From contig JACRBG010000028.1 of the NCBI GenBank assembly GCA_016234595.1, positions 1 to 64,000 of the forward strand: DNA of 64,000 bases, in the 5' to 3' direction. Made by a program: the position numbers and the translations under genes. Origin of the DNA: Chloroflexota bacterium (GTDB taxonomy: Bacteria; Chloroflexota; Anaerolineae; Aggregatilineales; J027). The notes beneath the pieces are model-generated. The model saw only the letters and a program-made list of their open reading frames with translations, ran no database searches and was not told where the DNA came from. Within the stretch, counting starts at the first letter, position 1. Each line of letters starts with the position of its first letter. Below, in pieces: positions 8,653-17,792 of the stretch.

Positions 8653-9570
8653 TTACTTATCCCGCGTCAGCGCAAAACCACTCATGAACTGCTTTTGTAC
8701 CAAGATGAACAAAATTAGGGGCGGCAAGGAAGCAATCACCCCTGCCGACATCAATACGCCAAAATCGGTTTGGGCGCTCAAATTGACGGTACGCCGCACT
8801 GCGACTTGAATCATTTGGGCGTTATAGTCGGACACAATAAATGAAGGCCACACATACTGATTCCACATATAGACGAATTGAATTACTGAGTGCGCCACAA
8901 TCACATTCCACGACATCGGCAGCAGCACCGAGGTCATAAATCGCAAGGGTGAGGCCCCGTCAATTTGGGCGGCTTCGGCTAATTCACGGGGAATGTTGCT
9001 AAAATGCTGACGAAACAAAAATGCTCCGGTTGCGCTCGCCAAAAAGGGGATTGTTAGGGCAAGGCGCGGGTTCTTATCACCCCATTCTAAATCAGCGACC
9101 AGTCGAAACAGCGGCAGCAGGATAATTTCGGTGGGCATCAAGAGGGTCAACAGCACAAAGAAAAATAAGACGGACTTGCCCGGAAATTTAAAGTAGACAA
9201 ACGCCGAGCCTGCCAGCATTGCCGTGATGGTTTTGCCAATGACCACGACCATCGCCACGATAAAAGTATTGACCAACAGATGCCCAAAATTTTGGTGGTC
9301 AAATAACGACTGCACATTATTGAAGAAGTCGTTACTGGGCGGGAATAGCTGTGGTGGATTGGATTGGAGAGCTTCGGTAAAAGTCAAGGTTGCCACTTGT
9401 AGGGCATACAAGGCAGGCAGTGAGAGCAGCACACAAATCACAATCAACATAAAATGGATGCCATACCGTGGGCGTTTACTCGTTGGGGGCAGTTTGCGCT
9501 TGGTATCAGCAATGGCCTCATCATTTACGTTGGTGAGATTAACTTCTTGCGCTTGTGAAAGGGTACTCAT
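8653..9570 (-). CDS. Carbohydrate-type ABC transporter permease (MalG/UgpE family)
   Basis: Inner-membrane permease of a CUT1-type importer, 305 residues with six predicted membrane segments. The cytoplasmic EAA loop that contacts the ATPase is ELAEAAQIDGASPLRF, typical of the MalG/UgpE partner. The ATG at 9570 is preferred (AAGAG about 9 bases upstream); a TTG at 9627 would add 19 residues with poor family resemblance. It is followed closely by the UbiA gene and preceded by the binding-protein gene. The usual MalF/UgpA-type second permease and the MalK-type ATPase are absent from the window. Confidence 0.9.
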   Translation of the reverse strand: MSTLSQAQEVNLTNVNDEAIADTKRKLPPTSKRPRYGIHFMLIVICVLLSLPALYALQVATLTFTEALQSNPPQLFPPSNDFFNNVQSLFDHQNFGHLLVNTFIVAMVVVIGKTITAMLAGSAFVYFKFPGKSVLFFFVLLTLLMPTEIILLPLFRLVADLEWGDKNPRLALTIPFLASATGAFLFRQHFSNIPRELAEAAQIDGASPLRFMTSVLLPMSWNVIVAHSVIQFVYMWNQYVWPSFIVSDYNAQMIQVAVRRTVNLSAQTDFGVLMSAGVIASLPPLILFILVQKQFMSGFALTRDK

Positions 9571-9620
9571 AGAACAATACTCTTGGCTTGATGGAATGTT
9601 GAGAAAATTTGGCAGAGACG

Positions 9621-9646
9621 GGGGCAACCCTTTACAGAATTACCCC
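9621..9646 (-). other. Intercistronic hairpin between binding protein and permease
   Basis: On the minus strand GGGGTAA and TTGCCCC can form a 7-bp stem with one G-T pair and a 12-base loop, in the 92-base gap after the binding-protein stop. It lacks a T-run, so it would be an mRNA-stabilising or attenuating element rather than a full terminator; such elements commonly raise binding-protein level over permease level. Confidence 0.35.
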
Positions 9647-9662
9647 TCAAACAAGCGCTGGG

Positions 9663-11030
9663 TTAATTACCACCCACGAGATCGTTATATTCTTGCAGGG
9701 CTTCATCCGAACGCTGTTTGGCAACGTCTAAGGCCGCTGCTGGGTCTTCACCCTGATCAATGACCGACTGGACAGCCTCAACTAGGAAATCCCGTACTTG
9801 TGCCGCTGGCCCCATAACAGGCCCTGCCGTCGCAGGCGAGACCACTGTATTTAATAATTGGTCTACCGCTACGCGATAGAAGGGGTTGGCTTCAAACCAT
9901 CCTTCAGCTTCCAAAGCGTCCAACGAGCTAAACCGATTGGGCATATAACCCGTTTCTTTGTGCCATTGCACATTGTTGGCGGTGCTGGTCATGAAAAAGA
10001 TAAAATCACGCGCTGCCGCAATTTCTTCATCGGAATGGCCGCCTGTCACCCACAAACTGCCACCACCTGTATATAACCCCTGTGTGGCCTGTTCGTTTGG
10101 AATAACAATGGGTGCAACCCCAAGATCATAACCGAGAGTCTTGGCGAAACGGATGAAATTGGCGAGGCCAGCCGTGCTATTGATATGCATGGCAAAACGC
10201 TGGGTAATAAAGGATGTTGCCTCACCTACATAGTCGCTAGGCTTGCCCGTATAGTCGTAATAACCCTTATCAGACAATTCTTTCCACCACTGGATAATCG
10301 AAAGCATCTCGGGGCTATTGACATTACTTTCGGTGGCGCGGCCCGAACGCCCATTGTCATTGTTGAGCAGCGTTGAATTTTGCATGGCAACCCACACTTC
10401 GGGGAACCATGAAGCCATCGGCCAGTTGATGCAGCCAGCCAGATTGAGACCTGCATTCATAATCGTATCACATGCTGCCAGAACATCCGCAAATGTTTTG
10501 GGTGGGGTGTTGGGGTCAAGGCCCGCTTTTTCAAAGAGGGTTTTGTTGTAATACAACAGCGGGGTGGAGGAGTTCCACGGCAGGCTCCAGACCTCATCAT
10601 TGATAGTATAGAAGTTCAAAATTTGCGGGATAAAATCGGCCAGTTCGGTTTTTTGTTCATCGGTAGCAATATCGCTGATTTTTACAAAATAGGTTGAATC
10701 CACCGCCAGTTGTGTCGAGGTTTCTTCTAGCTGAACAACATGGGGGGCATTGCCTTGTTCAGCCGCCAACAGGGTGTTGTTAAACACCTCTTGATAGTCA
10801 GTCGTGGTAGATTGGATATTGACCTGAATATTGGGATGTTCCGCCATAAATTGGTCAACCAGCGCCTGTACGATTTGACCACGATTGTCATTACCGTCAT
10901 CCACGTAAATATGCACAAAGGTAATTTCAACCTTGTCTTGTGCCTTAGTGGGCCGAGTTGGTTGTAAACCAACCGCTACTCCCCAAATTATGGCAACTAA
11001 AATCACTAACAAAAAAGCTTTCCTAAACAT
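9663..11030 (-). CDS. Carbohydrate-type ABC solute-binding protein (UgpB/MalE-like)
   Basis: Periplasmic/extracellular binding protein of SBP family 1, 455 residues. A Sec signal peptide spans about 1-30 (MFRKAFLLVILVAIIWGVAV then a Lys-Ala-Gln cleavage area). The mature part begins with the family strand VEITFVHIYVDDGNDN and contains VWSLPWNSSTPLLYYNKTLF, the hallmark of UgpB/MalE-like proteins. The start has AGGAGC 7 bases upstream. It is the promoter-proximal gene of a short operon with one permease and the UbiA gene. Ligand unknown; sugars, polyols or glycerol-3-phosphate are all compatible. Confidence 0.9.
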   Translation of the reverse strand: MFRKAFLLVILVAIIWGVAVGLQPTRPTKAQDKVEITFVHIYVDDGNDNRGQIVQALVDQFMAEHPNIQVNIQSTTTDYQEVFNNTLLAAEQGNAPHVVQLEETSTQLAVDSTYFVKISDIATDEQKTELADFIPQILNFYTINDEVWSLPWNSSTPLLYYNKTLFEKAGLDPNTPPKTFADVLAACDTIMNAGLNLAGCINWPMASWFPEVWVAMQNSTLLNNDNGRSGRATESNVNSPEMLSIIQWWKELSDKGYYDYTGKPSDYVGEATSFITQRFAMHINSTAGLANFIRFAKTLGYDLGVAPIVIPNEQATQGLYTGGGSLWVTGGHSDEEIAAARDFIFFMTSTANNVQWHKETGYMPNRFSSLDALEAEGWFEANPFYRVAVDQLLNTVVSPATAGPVMGPAAQVRDFLVEAVQSVIDQGEDPAAALDVAKQRSDEALQEYNDLVGGN

Positions 11031-11099
11031 TCCAATGCTCCTGATAAGAAAAGAAACTCATTTTGCTACCAAAGGTACTACATTAGCCCAGAAAATCAA

Positions 11100-11142
11100 A
11101 ACTCCCCACTCGTTTAGGTAAAAATTTGGCGAATAGGGAGTT
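11100..11142 (-). terminator. Probable terminator after the M15-like lipoprotein gene
   Basis: AACTCCC (11100-11106) pairs with GGGAGTT (11136-11142) around a 29-base loop, followed on the minus strand by TTGATTTTC. It lies 33 bases downstream of the stop of the M15-like gene. The long loop makes it moderately convincing. Confidence 0.45.
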
Positions 11143-11174
11143 AATTCTCTTTAATTTTTGAAAGCGAGGCGACC

Positions 11175-12053
11175 TTATTCGGCGGGCAAAGGTTCCCCAC
11201 GCATATCATAATAGCCCATGTCGAGCATCCATTGGCATATGACCATCCCTCCATAGCGTGGCAGCAAAGGAATGCCGTCTTCCCGCGGGAAGCCATCATA
11301 GCCCCTAAAATAGCCATAGCGTCCGGTCAATTGTAATTGAGCAGCGGGTGAAAGTTCTGCATCCCCAATAGCGATGGCGTGAATGTGAGGTGGCAAATTT
11401 TCCCGTTCATCGCGATACCATGCTGCAAAGCCAGCCAACTGAAGGGCATTAATGATAAGAGGAATATCATCCCATTTAATCGTCCAATCATAGGGCAGGT
11501 TGCGCACACTGATGTCTACCGCTCCGCCCCCGTCATGTGTTCCAAAACTGGCCCCTACACCGCCGGGATTATACGATCCCTGTGTAATCGCCTCACCCGT
11601 AATTGGAATGGTGCCACTATAGAATTGTTGGGCGTGCTGCAACATCCAATAGGTGCGGGCATTGAGGGTTGCATTGCCAATTTGTATTTGGGTGTAATCA
11701 TCTGGTGGTTTCATACACCCGGTTGGCTCGGTGAAAACCGTTGCGATGGGTGCAATGTTTACGGCGGCTGTGATGGTTGGTGCTTGAGTTAGGCTGGGCG
11801 ATGGTGTGATGCTGGCCGTTGGGCTAGGGAAAGGTGTAAAGGTACGGGTGGAAGTTGAAGTAGCATGTTGCGGTGCGGCGGCAATGGCTGTTCCGCCGGA
11901 TAAATTGGTATTGACCAATGAGGCATCAGTCAGAGAGGCGTTTTTCTCAGTAGGGATGGTCTGCCCTTCGGCCTGCAAGCTACAGGCCATGGAAAGCATC
12001 ATCAACACAAGGCTGCTGACCAATACCCGCCTATGAAATTTTTGTGTTTTCAT
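11175..12053 (-). CDS. M15-like (D-Ala-D-Ala carboxypeptidase-type) lipoprotein
   Basis: A 292-residue exported protein. The N-terminus has a type II signal peptide with a clear lipobox (LSMAC), followed by a Thr/Ser/Pro-rich linker (about 60-110) that places the catalytic part away from the membrane. The C-terminal domain has the Zn-ligand pattern of M15/LAS peptidases: GTHDGGGAVDIS (His and Asp ligands) and PPHIHAIAIG (second His). These enzymes trim peptide cross-links in peptidoglycan, but the match is motif-level only and a non-hydrolytic binding role is possible. It follows the small HTH gene by 11 bases, apparently in one transcript. Confidence 0.72.
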   Translation of the reverse strand: MKTQKFHRRVLVSSLVLMMLSMACSLQAEGQTIPTEKNASLTDASLVNTNLSGGTAIAAAPQHATSTSTRTFTPFPSPTASITPSPSLTQAPTITAAVNIAPIATVFTEPTGCMKPPDDYTQIQIGNATLNARTYWMLQHAQQFYSGTIPITGEAITQGSYNPGGVGASFGTHDGGGAVDISVRNLPYDWTIKWDDIPLIINALQLAGFAAWYRDERENLPPHIHAIAIGDAELSPAAQLQLTGRYGYFRGYDGFPREDGIPLLPRYGGMVICQWMLDMGYYDMRGEPLPAE

Positions 12054-12064
12054 GGAATTATGAA

Positions 12065-12322
12065 CTACTCGTCGTCGTCATCACCTTCATCCCGATATTC
12101 GCCGGGACGAAGCTCGGTTACCTGCAAAAATTCTAACATAGCTTGTCCGGTGATGAATACACGGCGCATGGTAGGCGGTTGACTAGCGCGTAGTTGCCCG
12201 GATGAAATCAAGCGTTTGACAGTGCTAAGGCTCACATTTAGCACCTCAGCCGCCTCTAACCGAGAATACACGCGGTTGGGTTCAATAGGTGGACGTTCGG
12301 AATGGTGTGTTTTATTGGTCAT
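12065..12322 (-). CDS. Small excisionase/MerR-type helix-turn-helix DNA-binding protein
   Basis: An 85-residue protein with a central HTH_17/excisionase-type winged helix: YSRLEAAEVLNVSLSTVKRL followed by a wing (SGQLRASQPPTMRRVF). The C-terminus is strikingly acidic (DEGDDDDE). It is likely a transcription regulator, not a phage excisionase, because no integrase is nearby. The ATG at 12322 has no ribosome site, and a good promoter places the transcript start at about the same base, suggesting a leaderless message; a TTG at 12340 would add six residues but overlaps the -10 box. Confidence 0.8.
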   Translation of the reverse strand: MTNKTHHSERPPIEPNRVYSRLEAAEVLNVSLSTVKRLISSGQLRASQPPTMRRVFITGQAMLEFLQVTELRPGEYRDEGDDDDE

Positions 12323-12329
12323 GAGTTTA

Positions 12330-12357
12330 AGTATAAACAAGTGATAAAATCCAGCAA
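12330..12357 (-). promoter_or_regulatory. Sigma-70-type promoter of the HTH / M15 lipoprotein pair
   Basis: On the minus strand, TTGCTG (12352-12357) and TATACT (12330-12335) are separated by 16 bases. The predicted start of transcription falls within a base or two of the ATG at 12322. Confidence 0.45.
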
Positions 12358-12408
12358 GCAGGCTTGTATAAAACAGCCCGATACTCTCTTCAACTTTCTG
12401 TTGTTCCC

Positions 12409-15400
12409 CTATGCCCCCGGTCGGCGCTCGTGCGTGCGGGCAAAATAGCCACTAATCCAACGGAGCGCTTCCAATTCATTTTCTGGCTGACGTTTGGCTG
12501 TATCCAATTGGCGTGACTGTGGATTGTCCCCAATGATTTTGTCAGTGGTATGGGCCGCCATAATCTGTAAGAGACTGGCAAGTTTTTGGGATTCTTCACC
12601 GAGGGTAGATTGATAGCGACGTTGTTGGACAAGACTCTCGGCATCCCACAAACTGGCAACTTCTTCACGTAAATCTTTAGCGGTAAAGGGTGATTGGCTG
12701 GTGGGGCGATCAGCAGGCAACGCCAAATTTAGCTGGGTTAGCAACGTATGAATGGCGCGAACTTCCCGATATAACCCATTCAGGGTGCGGCTGCCAAAAA
12801 TATGAGTAGGTGATTCGAGGGCTAACCCCAAATCGGTGACATCAATTTTAGTAAAGTAGCCACCGAGCCATTCTAAAAACTCAACGGGTGTTTGTGGGGC
12901 TGTCCCCAGAATAACTTCTTGGGTCTGTGTTTTACGTTTAACTGGCTTATCATCGGATTTGCGCTTGGCAATATCCCGCCCAGCATTGCTCCCCATCGCA
13001 AAGACCAGTTGATTGATTTCTAGCAAATCGTGGGCCAAACGTGCCCGTTCTTCCTCGCTCAAATTCCCCGGCATAGATTCCAAATCACGCCGTATACGAT
13101 GCTGGGGTGGGCGATCTTTGGTTTCATGATAGGTTGTGGCAATATCCGTGAAGAAAGTGGTGGCGATTTGCAGGGCCTCGGCGTAATGGGGCAAATCTTG
13201 ATTACTGAGAATAATGCCCAATGCCCGTGTGGTTTGCAGAGCCTCGCCAATTTCCATGCCCAAATGTTGACCAAAATAGGCGGGCAGACCTCTCGCCCGA
13301 TCTTGGGGAATCTGACGGATATAGCGCCGCAATAACTCCAAAGCTGCGCTTTTGACCTCATCTTGCCATGCTACAAATCCCCACATTTTGACGAGCAGGG
13401 GCGGGCCGTCGTTGCCAAGTTTACCCGCAAGATTGGTGAGGGCCGTCGAAACGCGCAGAGCATCGAGGGCATCCTTACGACTGGCGTGAAATTCTAGCAA
13501 TCGTAGCCCTTGCTCCTTACCAATCATTTCAAGCAGATGCTCGTCATTAAAAATCATAGTGGTCATGCGGCGGGCGGCATCCACCATCGCTACCGACCAT
13601 TTTTTGTTAATCAGGGCTGCACAGAAAGATCGTACCCGCGCTTCTGGCTGAATCTGGCTTCCTTCAAAAGCAGTTAAGGCCAGCAATAATTTATCGGCTT
13701 CTAATCGGGTGTTGAGGAAAATATCCCCAATAAAATCAACGAACATTTTGAAGCGTTCATTGGTGAATACTTCACGCTGGAAGAATTCGAGTAGCTGAAT
13801 TCCTTCCGCATAACGCCCAACTGCAAAATATAGTTCTGGTAAGGTTTTCCATGCTGCCGGAGGTAAAATTCGAATCCGTTCGGGGCGCGAAAATTCCTCC
13901 AATAAATGACCCATCACTGCTTGATGTTGTTCGGCCTGCCCCGTGCCTGCCAGATGCAGTAGGCCCTCCAAAACAGGCTGGTCTATTAATTCGGTGCGCT
14001 GCAAATTGGCGACCATCTCGACCAACCGTATCAGCACAACGGACCGAAACGCTTCCGGTATACTGGCGGCGGCAGAAGCCAAGGGATGAATGGGGGTGGT
14101 GATATTTGCCCCACTGCCCAATTGCAATACAGCGATAATACGCTGGATGGGTTTGGGCAACTTCATCACGAATGGCATATCTCCCAACAATTGCTGGAAA
14201 TTGCCGGGGGGGAGGTGCATCGCGCCCAAAATCATTAGGGCTTCAGCGATTTCTGGTGATACATGGGCAGCTGGTTGGAGTTGGGTTACCAATTGCAACC
14301 CAAACTTATCTACTTGCAGCGTGGCCGGGGCACTGGCAAGGCGTGTCAAAAATTGGGCAGCCTCTTGCGGTTTGCCACTGGCAATGAGGTGGTTCAGATG
14401 GGTGACTGCCGCTCGATAGAGAATTGGTGACCACGGTAAGACTGGGGCTTCAGCGACGTTTTGAATCCAATATTCAATTAAATCGAATGTCGCTAGTGCT
14501 TGATCCCCTTCGGCAGTTTGTTTTAATTGCGTAAAAACGGCCTCAGCGACGTCTTTATAGCCAGTACATAATGAGGGGATAATGTCAGCAGGCGGCCAAT
14601 CACGCAGAGCCAACGTAAATGACAGCAAGTGTTTGGTATATTCCACCCGCAATTCGTCTGGCAAAGTGGGGTCTTGGCGCAGCACCGACGATACAAGCGC
14701 GCGATCCGCAGGTTGACCGGCCAAGACAATGCTGTCTATTTTGGCGCGGCGGGCTACCCAATCTAAAGCTGTTGACAGGGTATCCTTGCGGATGGCGCGC
14801 CACACAGCGGTTTTGGCAAGGGTCTCGGTTTGCTCCACAACCTTGGAGGGGTCAAGTCGCAACTGCGAAATCATAAAATGGGCGTAATCATGGCGTTCGT
14901 AATTGGCAGGCGTGATTTTGCCACTCGCCCAATCGTAGACAATATGTTCATCCGGAGCAGTATCCCCAGACAGAAACTTTACTTGTGCAACTGAGGTATC
15001 CGATTTTCCAACATGGGTAGCGAACGTCATCGCAATACGCGCCGGAAGGGGTAGTAAGCAGTTTAGAGCTTCTACAAATCGCAAGCGCTTTTCGAGCGAT
15101 AGAGGGGCATTTAAAATGCCTAAATTTTTCCCCTGTATAAGCGATGTCAGCAGGCCTTCAACGATCTTCATGTTGTCTTGGCAATACAGCAGCAAATCCA
15201 ACATGGCATCGCTTTGTTCTTCGGCGCTCATCGGTTGGGGGTCATTCAGGGCAAAAGGTGTGACTTCCCGATGTTGTTCAAAGACTGGCATTTGGCTGTA
15301 CCCGAGGGCTTTAAATGGCCCCAAGTTGCCACCTAGCCATTGCACAGGTGCATTGGGCAAACCAATATACATCAGTTGAGGCGTGCCCAATGCGGTCAAT

Positions 15401-15636
15401 TGGGCCACTGCCAAAATGAAATCCACCTTTTCGCCTCGAAACAGCCCTACCGCTGAAGTCATTTCTTCCGAAGTCTGGTCGGCTGATGGTGGGGTAATAC
15501 GCCCAACGGCCAAACACTCCGCCAGATGATCCGGCGTAAGATTCGGGCTACGGGCAAGCACGGTTGGTTTCGCCTGCTTATCAGAGGCTAAAACCCCATA
15601 ATAAAAACGCTCTAGCTGGAAATTTCGCTGACTCAC
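12409..15636 (-). CDS. Large protein of unknown function, mostly helical repeats
   Basis: A 1075-residue cytoplasmic protein with no signal peptide or membrane segment. The first ~230 residues form a mixed alpha/beta region (FYYGVLAS..., VDFILAVAQL, PQLMYIGLP), and a motif LPLPARIAMTFATHVG near 200 marks the start of a second region. Residues ~270-850 are almost entirely amphipathic helices in a HEAT/TPR-like arrangement, ending in a charged tail. The N-terminal pattern faintly recalls the GTPase-associated protein 1 (GAP1) N- and M-domains of bacterial signalling or conflict systems, but I cannot confirm this. It is monocistronic: the next gene upstream is divergent and the HTH gene downstream has its own promoter. 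Confidence 0.8.
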   Translation of the reverse strand: MSQRNFQLERFYYGVLASDKQAKPTVLARSPNLTPDHLAECLAVGRITPPSADQTSEEMTSAVGLFRGEKVDFILAVAQLTALGTPQLMYIGLPNAPVQWLGGNLGPFKALGYSQMPVFEQHREVTPFALNDPQPMSAEEQSDAMLDLLLYCQDNMKIVEGLLTSLIQGKNLGILNAPLSLEKRLRFVEALNCLLPLPARIAMTFATHVGKSDTSVAQVKFLSGDTAPDEHIVYDWASGKITPANYERHDYAHFMISQLRLDPSKVVEQTETLAKTAVWRAIRKDTLSTALDWVARRAKIDSIVLAGQPADRALVSSVLRQDPTLPDELRVEYTKHLLSFTLALRDWPPADIIPSLCTGYKDVAEAVFTQLKQTAEGDQALATFDLIEYWIQNVAEAPVLPWSPILYRAAVTHLNHLIASGKPQEAAQFLTRLASAPATLQVDKFGLQLVTQLQPAAHVSPEIAEALMILGAMHLPPGNFQQLLGDMPFVMKLPKPIQRIIAVLQLGSGANITTPIHPLASAAASIPEAFRSVVLIRLVEMVANLQRTELIDQPVLEGLLHLAGTGQAEQHQAVMGHLLEEFSRPERIRILPPAAWKTLPELYFAVGRYAEGIQLLEFFQREVFTNERFKMFVDFIGDIFLNTRLEADKLLLALTAFEGSQIQPEARVRSFCAALINKKWSVAMVDAARRMTTMIFNDEHLLEMIGKEQGLRLLEFHASRKDALDALRVSTALTNLAGKLGNDGPPLLVKMWGFVAWQDEVKSAALELLRRYIRQIPQDRARGLPAYFGQHLGMEIGEALQTTRALGIILSNQDLPHYAEALQIATTFFTDIATTYHETKDRPPQHRIRRDLESMPGNLSEEERARLAHDLLEINQLVFAMGSNAGRDIAKRKSDDKPVKRKTQTQEVILGTAPQTPVEFLEWLGGYFTKIDVTDLGLALESPTHIFGSRTLNGLYREVRAIHTLLTQLNLALPADRPTSQSPFTAKDLREEVASLWDAESLVQQRRYQSTLGEESQKLASLLQIMAAHTTDKIIGDNPQSRQLDTAKRQPENELEALRWISGYFARTHERRPGA

Positions 15637-15856
15637 GGCAAGCCTGTTGCAGTTAAGTGAGGTTCCGTTATTTACAAATTTAAGATTTTAGCAACATCTA
15701 TTATCCTACCTCATCTTTGTTCTGCCGCCTACCGTACATTCGGCCTGCGTATGGTTAGCGTATTGTCGCAGGTTGTCTGGCGCGTAACGCAAAAGGCGCG
15801 GTTCGCGCTACAATGAATGCTGATTAGCCATTTTGCTTTTCCGTTGGAGGCATATT

Positions 15857-17740
15857 TTGAGTATTATGGGCCGCCTGAAGTCTTTTATTGCCCTTGTGTT
15901 ACTAACCCTTATCATTCAACCGATTTTGCCAGTCGCTGCGCAAGACTCGACTTCGCACTATGAAAATGTGGACATGGGCGTGTCGTTTGACATCCCCGCT
16001 GATTGGACAGTGCGGGTAGATGCCGAGCGTTTAACTGCCGCCACTCAAACTGACCTCGACTTGTTCACGAACAATCAATTTCCACAGGGATTGATTTTTT
16101 CGATTGTGATTGGCAGTTATAACGGGCTGGGCCTACAAAATGCCGCCGGATTGCCCGACCAATTGGTGCGATTGGCCCCATCAGGTGCAACTCCAAGTGC
16201 GCCCGAATCCATTGTCTATGGCAACGCCACAGGTTATCAAACCGAGTTCACTATTCCTGATAGTGGCATTGCGACCCGTGTGGCCCTGCTCAATATTGCC
16301 GGAGCAAGATTGGCGGTGGTGCGCGGCTTGGCGCAAGAAAGCGTCTGGCCGAGTGTCCTGCCCCAATTTGAAACGATTGTCCAAACTTTGAAATTCACCT
16401 TGCCTGCTGGATTAACTAATCCTTTCGATGCTCTGCCCGATGATGATGGGGGTGTGTTATGGCAATATCAATCCGGCCAACTCCCCGATGAAGCACCGAT
16501 TACCCTAGGTGGCATCACCTATGATGAATTTGGCGTGATGTATATTGCAGCGGGGGCGCGCGGCTTTTTGGCCCTAAACCAAGCAACTGGCGAATTTATC
16601 AATTTTATACCCCCCATTTATGACAATGACGATTATGTAGACGTTGCCATTGGGCCAGATGCACGACTCTATTTTGCCAATGCGACTGAGCGTGCTAATC
16701 AGCGGATTATGGTCACGGATCGTCTCGGCGGGTTTGCCAATTCATGGGGAGTCGAAGGCGATGCTCCCGGTCAATTTGCACCGGGGATGCCACGTTCGAT
16801 TGCCGTCTCTAAAGAGGGGGATGTCTGGGTAATTTCCGAAGGCCACACCATCGCACCTGTACAGCGCCTCTATCGGTTTGACTCACTCGGTAATCTCTTG
16901 CAAATGATTGATTTGGATTCGATTGTGCCGGGGATGAAAGATCTGCACCTTGCCAATGAAGTCAACGAAGACCGCGTGTTTGTCGTGGGCAAAGAGGGTG
17001 GCTTACAGATGTTGAATTGGGATGGCACACCCCTTATTACCCGTATCAATGAAGATATTCTCGATCAAGCGGTGCCGTTGGATATTGCGACCGGGCCACA
17101 AGGTATAATTGTCATCGCCACCCAAAATCAGGGGTTTATTCAGTTAACCAGCGTGGGTGAATTGCTCGATCGTTTCGGGATTGCCTACGACGCCACACGC
17201 GGTGGGGCTTATCAACCCGGCGAATATTTGACCCCAACCGGCTTGGCAATTGACCGCGATAGTATCATTTATTTTGCCGAGACCAATGCCACAACAGGAT
17301 TTGCCCAGGCACAGGCCTTTACTTTTAGCGGGGATGGCGTGCTGGCGATGCCGGGACGTAGTCCTGAAGTGGGAGATGATGCGCAAGTGAGCGCCGAGGG
17401 AACTAGTGGCGGCCCTATTACTTATGGAACCACCGTCCATGGTGTGTTGAATAACCTCAGCCCGGAACAAGATTACACCTTTGAGGCCCTGCCCGGCGAT
17501 CAGGTATTGATTACCTTGCGCGACGTATCCACTGAACAAACGCTGGATACGCAACTGATTTTGCTAGATGTCAATCAAAATGAGATTGCGAACAATGATG
17601 ACGCCAATAACCCACCCGCTGGCTTTAAACCAACAGATTCTATTCTGCGATTTACGCCGGGGGTAGCTGGGACATACATCATCCGGGTCACTCGTTTTGG
17701 CGGCAATGGTGAATACGAATTGAGTTTAACGCAGGAATAG
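15857..17740 (+). CDS. Secreted beta-propeller (NHL-like) protein with C-terminal PPC domain
   Basis: A 627-residue exported protein. The TTG at 15857 is chosen because a perfect GGAGG lies 6 bases upstream; an earlier TTG at 15833 would place the ribosome site inside the gene. A Sec signal peptide ends near VAAQD. Residues ~35-190 resemble a PsbP/lipoprotein-like beta domain (VSFDIPADWTV), ~200-500 contain NHL/propeller-type repeats (GITYDEFGVMYIAAG, SIAVSKEGDVWVISEG, GLAIDRDSIIYFAET), and ~525-625 a pre-peptidase C-terminal domain (HGVLNNLSPEQDYTFEA ... AGTYIIRVTRF). Probably a cell-surface or extracellular binding protein; no catalytic site is visible. Confidence 0.8.
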   Translation: MSIMGRLKSFIALVLLTLIIQPILPVAAQDSTSHYENVDMGVSFDIPADWTVRVDAERLTAATQTDLDLFTNNQFPQGLIFSIVIGSYNGLGLQNAAGLPDQLVRLAPSGATPSAPESIVYGNATGYQTEFTIPDSGIATRVALLNIAGARLAVVRGLAQESVWPSVLPQFETIVQTLKFTLPAGLTNPFDALPDDDGGVLWQYQSGQLPDEAPITLGGITYDEFGVMYIAAGARGFLALNQATGEFINFIPPIYDNDDYVDVAIGPDARLYFANATERANQRIMVTDRLGGFANSWGVEGDAPGQFAPGMPRSIAVSKEGDVWVISEGHTIAPVQRLYRFDSLGNLLQMIDLDSIVPGMKDLHLANEVNEDRVFVVGKEGGLQMLNWDGTPLITRINEDILDQAVPLDIATGPQGIIVIATQNQGFIQLTSVGELLDRFGIAYDATRGGAYQPGEYLTPTGLAIDRDSIIYFAETNATTGFAQAQAFTFSGDGVLAMPGRSPEVGDDAQVSAEGTSGGPITYGTTVHGVLNNLSPEQDYTFEALPGDQVLITLRDVSTEQTLDTQLILLDVNQNEIANNDDANNPPAGFKPTDSILRFTPGVAGTYIIRVTRFGGNGEYELSLTQE

Positions 17741-17755
17741 GTGTCGGGAAAAAAC

Positions 17756-17782
17756 AGGGGAGGAATTTTGAACTCCTCCCCT
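17756..17782. terminator. Bidirectional terminator between the propeller protein and helicase genes
   Basis: A 9-bp perfect stem (AGGGGAGGA at 17756-17764, TCCTCCCCT at 17774-17782) with a 9-base loop. The A6 run just before it gives a T-run on the minus strand for the helicase message; it lies between two convergent genes. Confidence 0.75.
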
Positions 17783-17792
17783 AACTAGGCTT

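Noticed and set aside
12065-12322. Phage excisionase
   Set aside because: The HTH resembles excisionases, but no integrase, attachment-site repeats or phage genes are nearby; a regulator is more likely.
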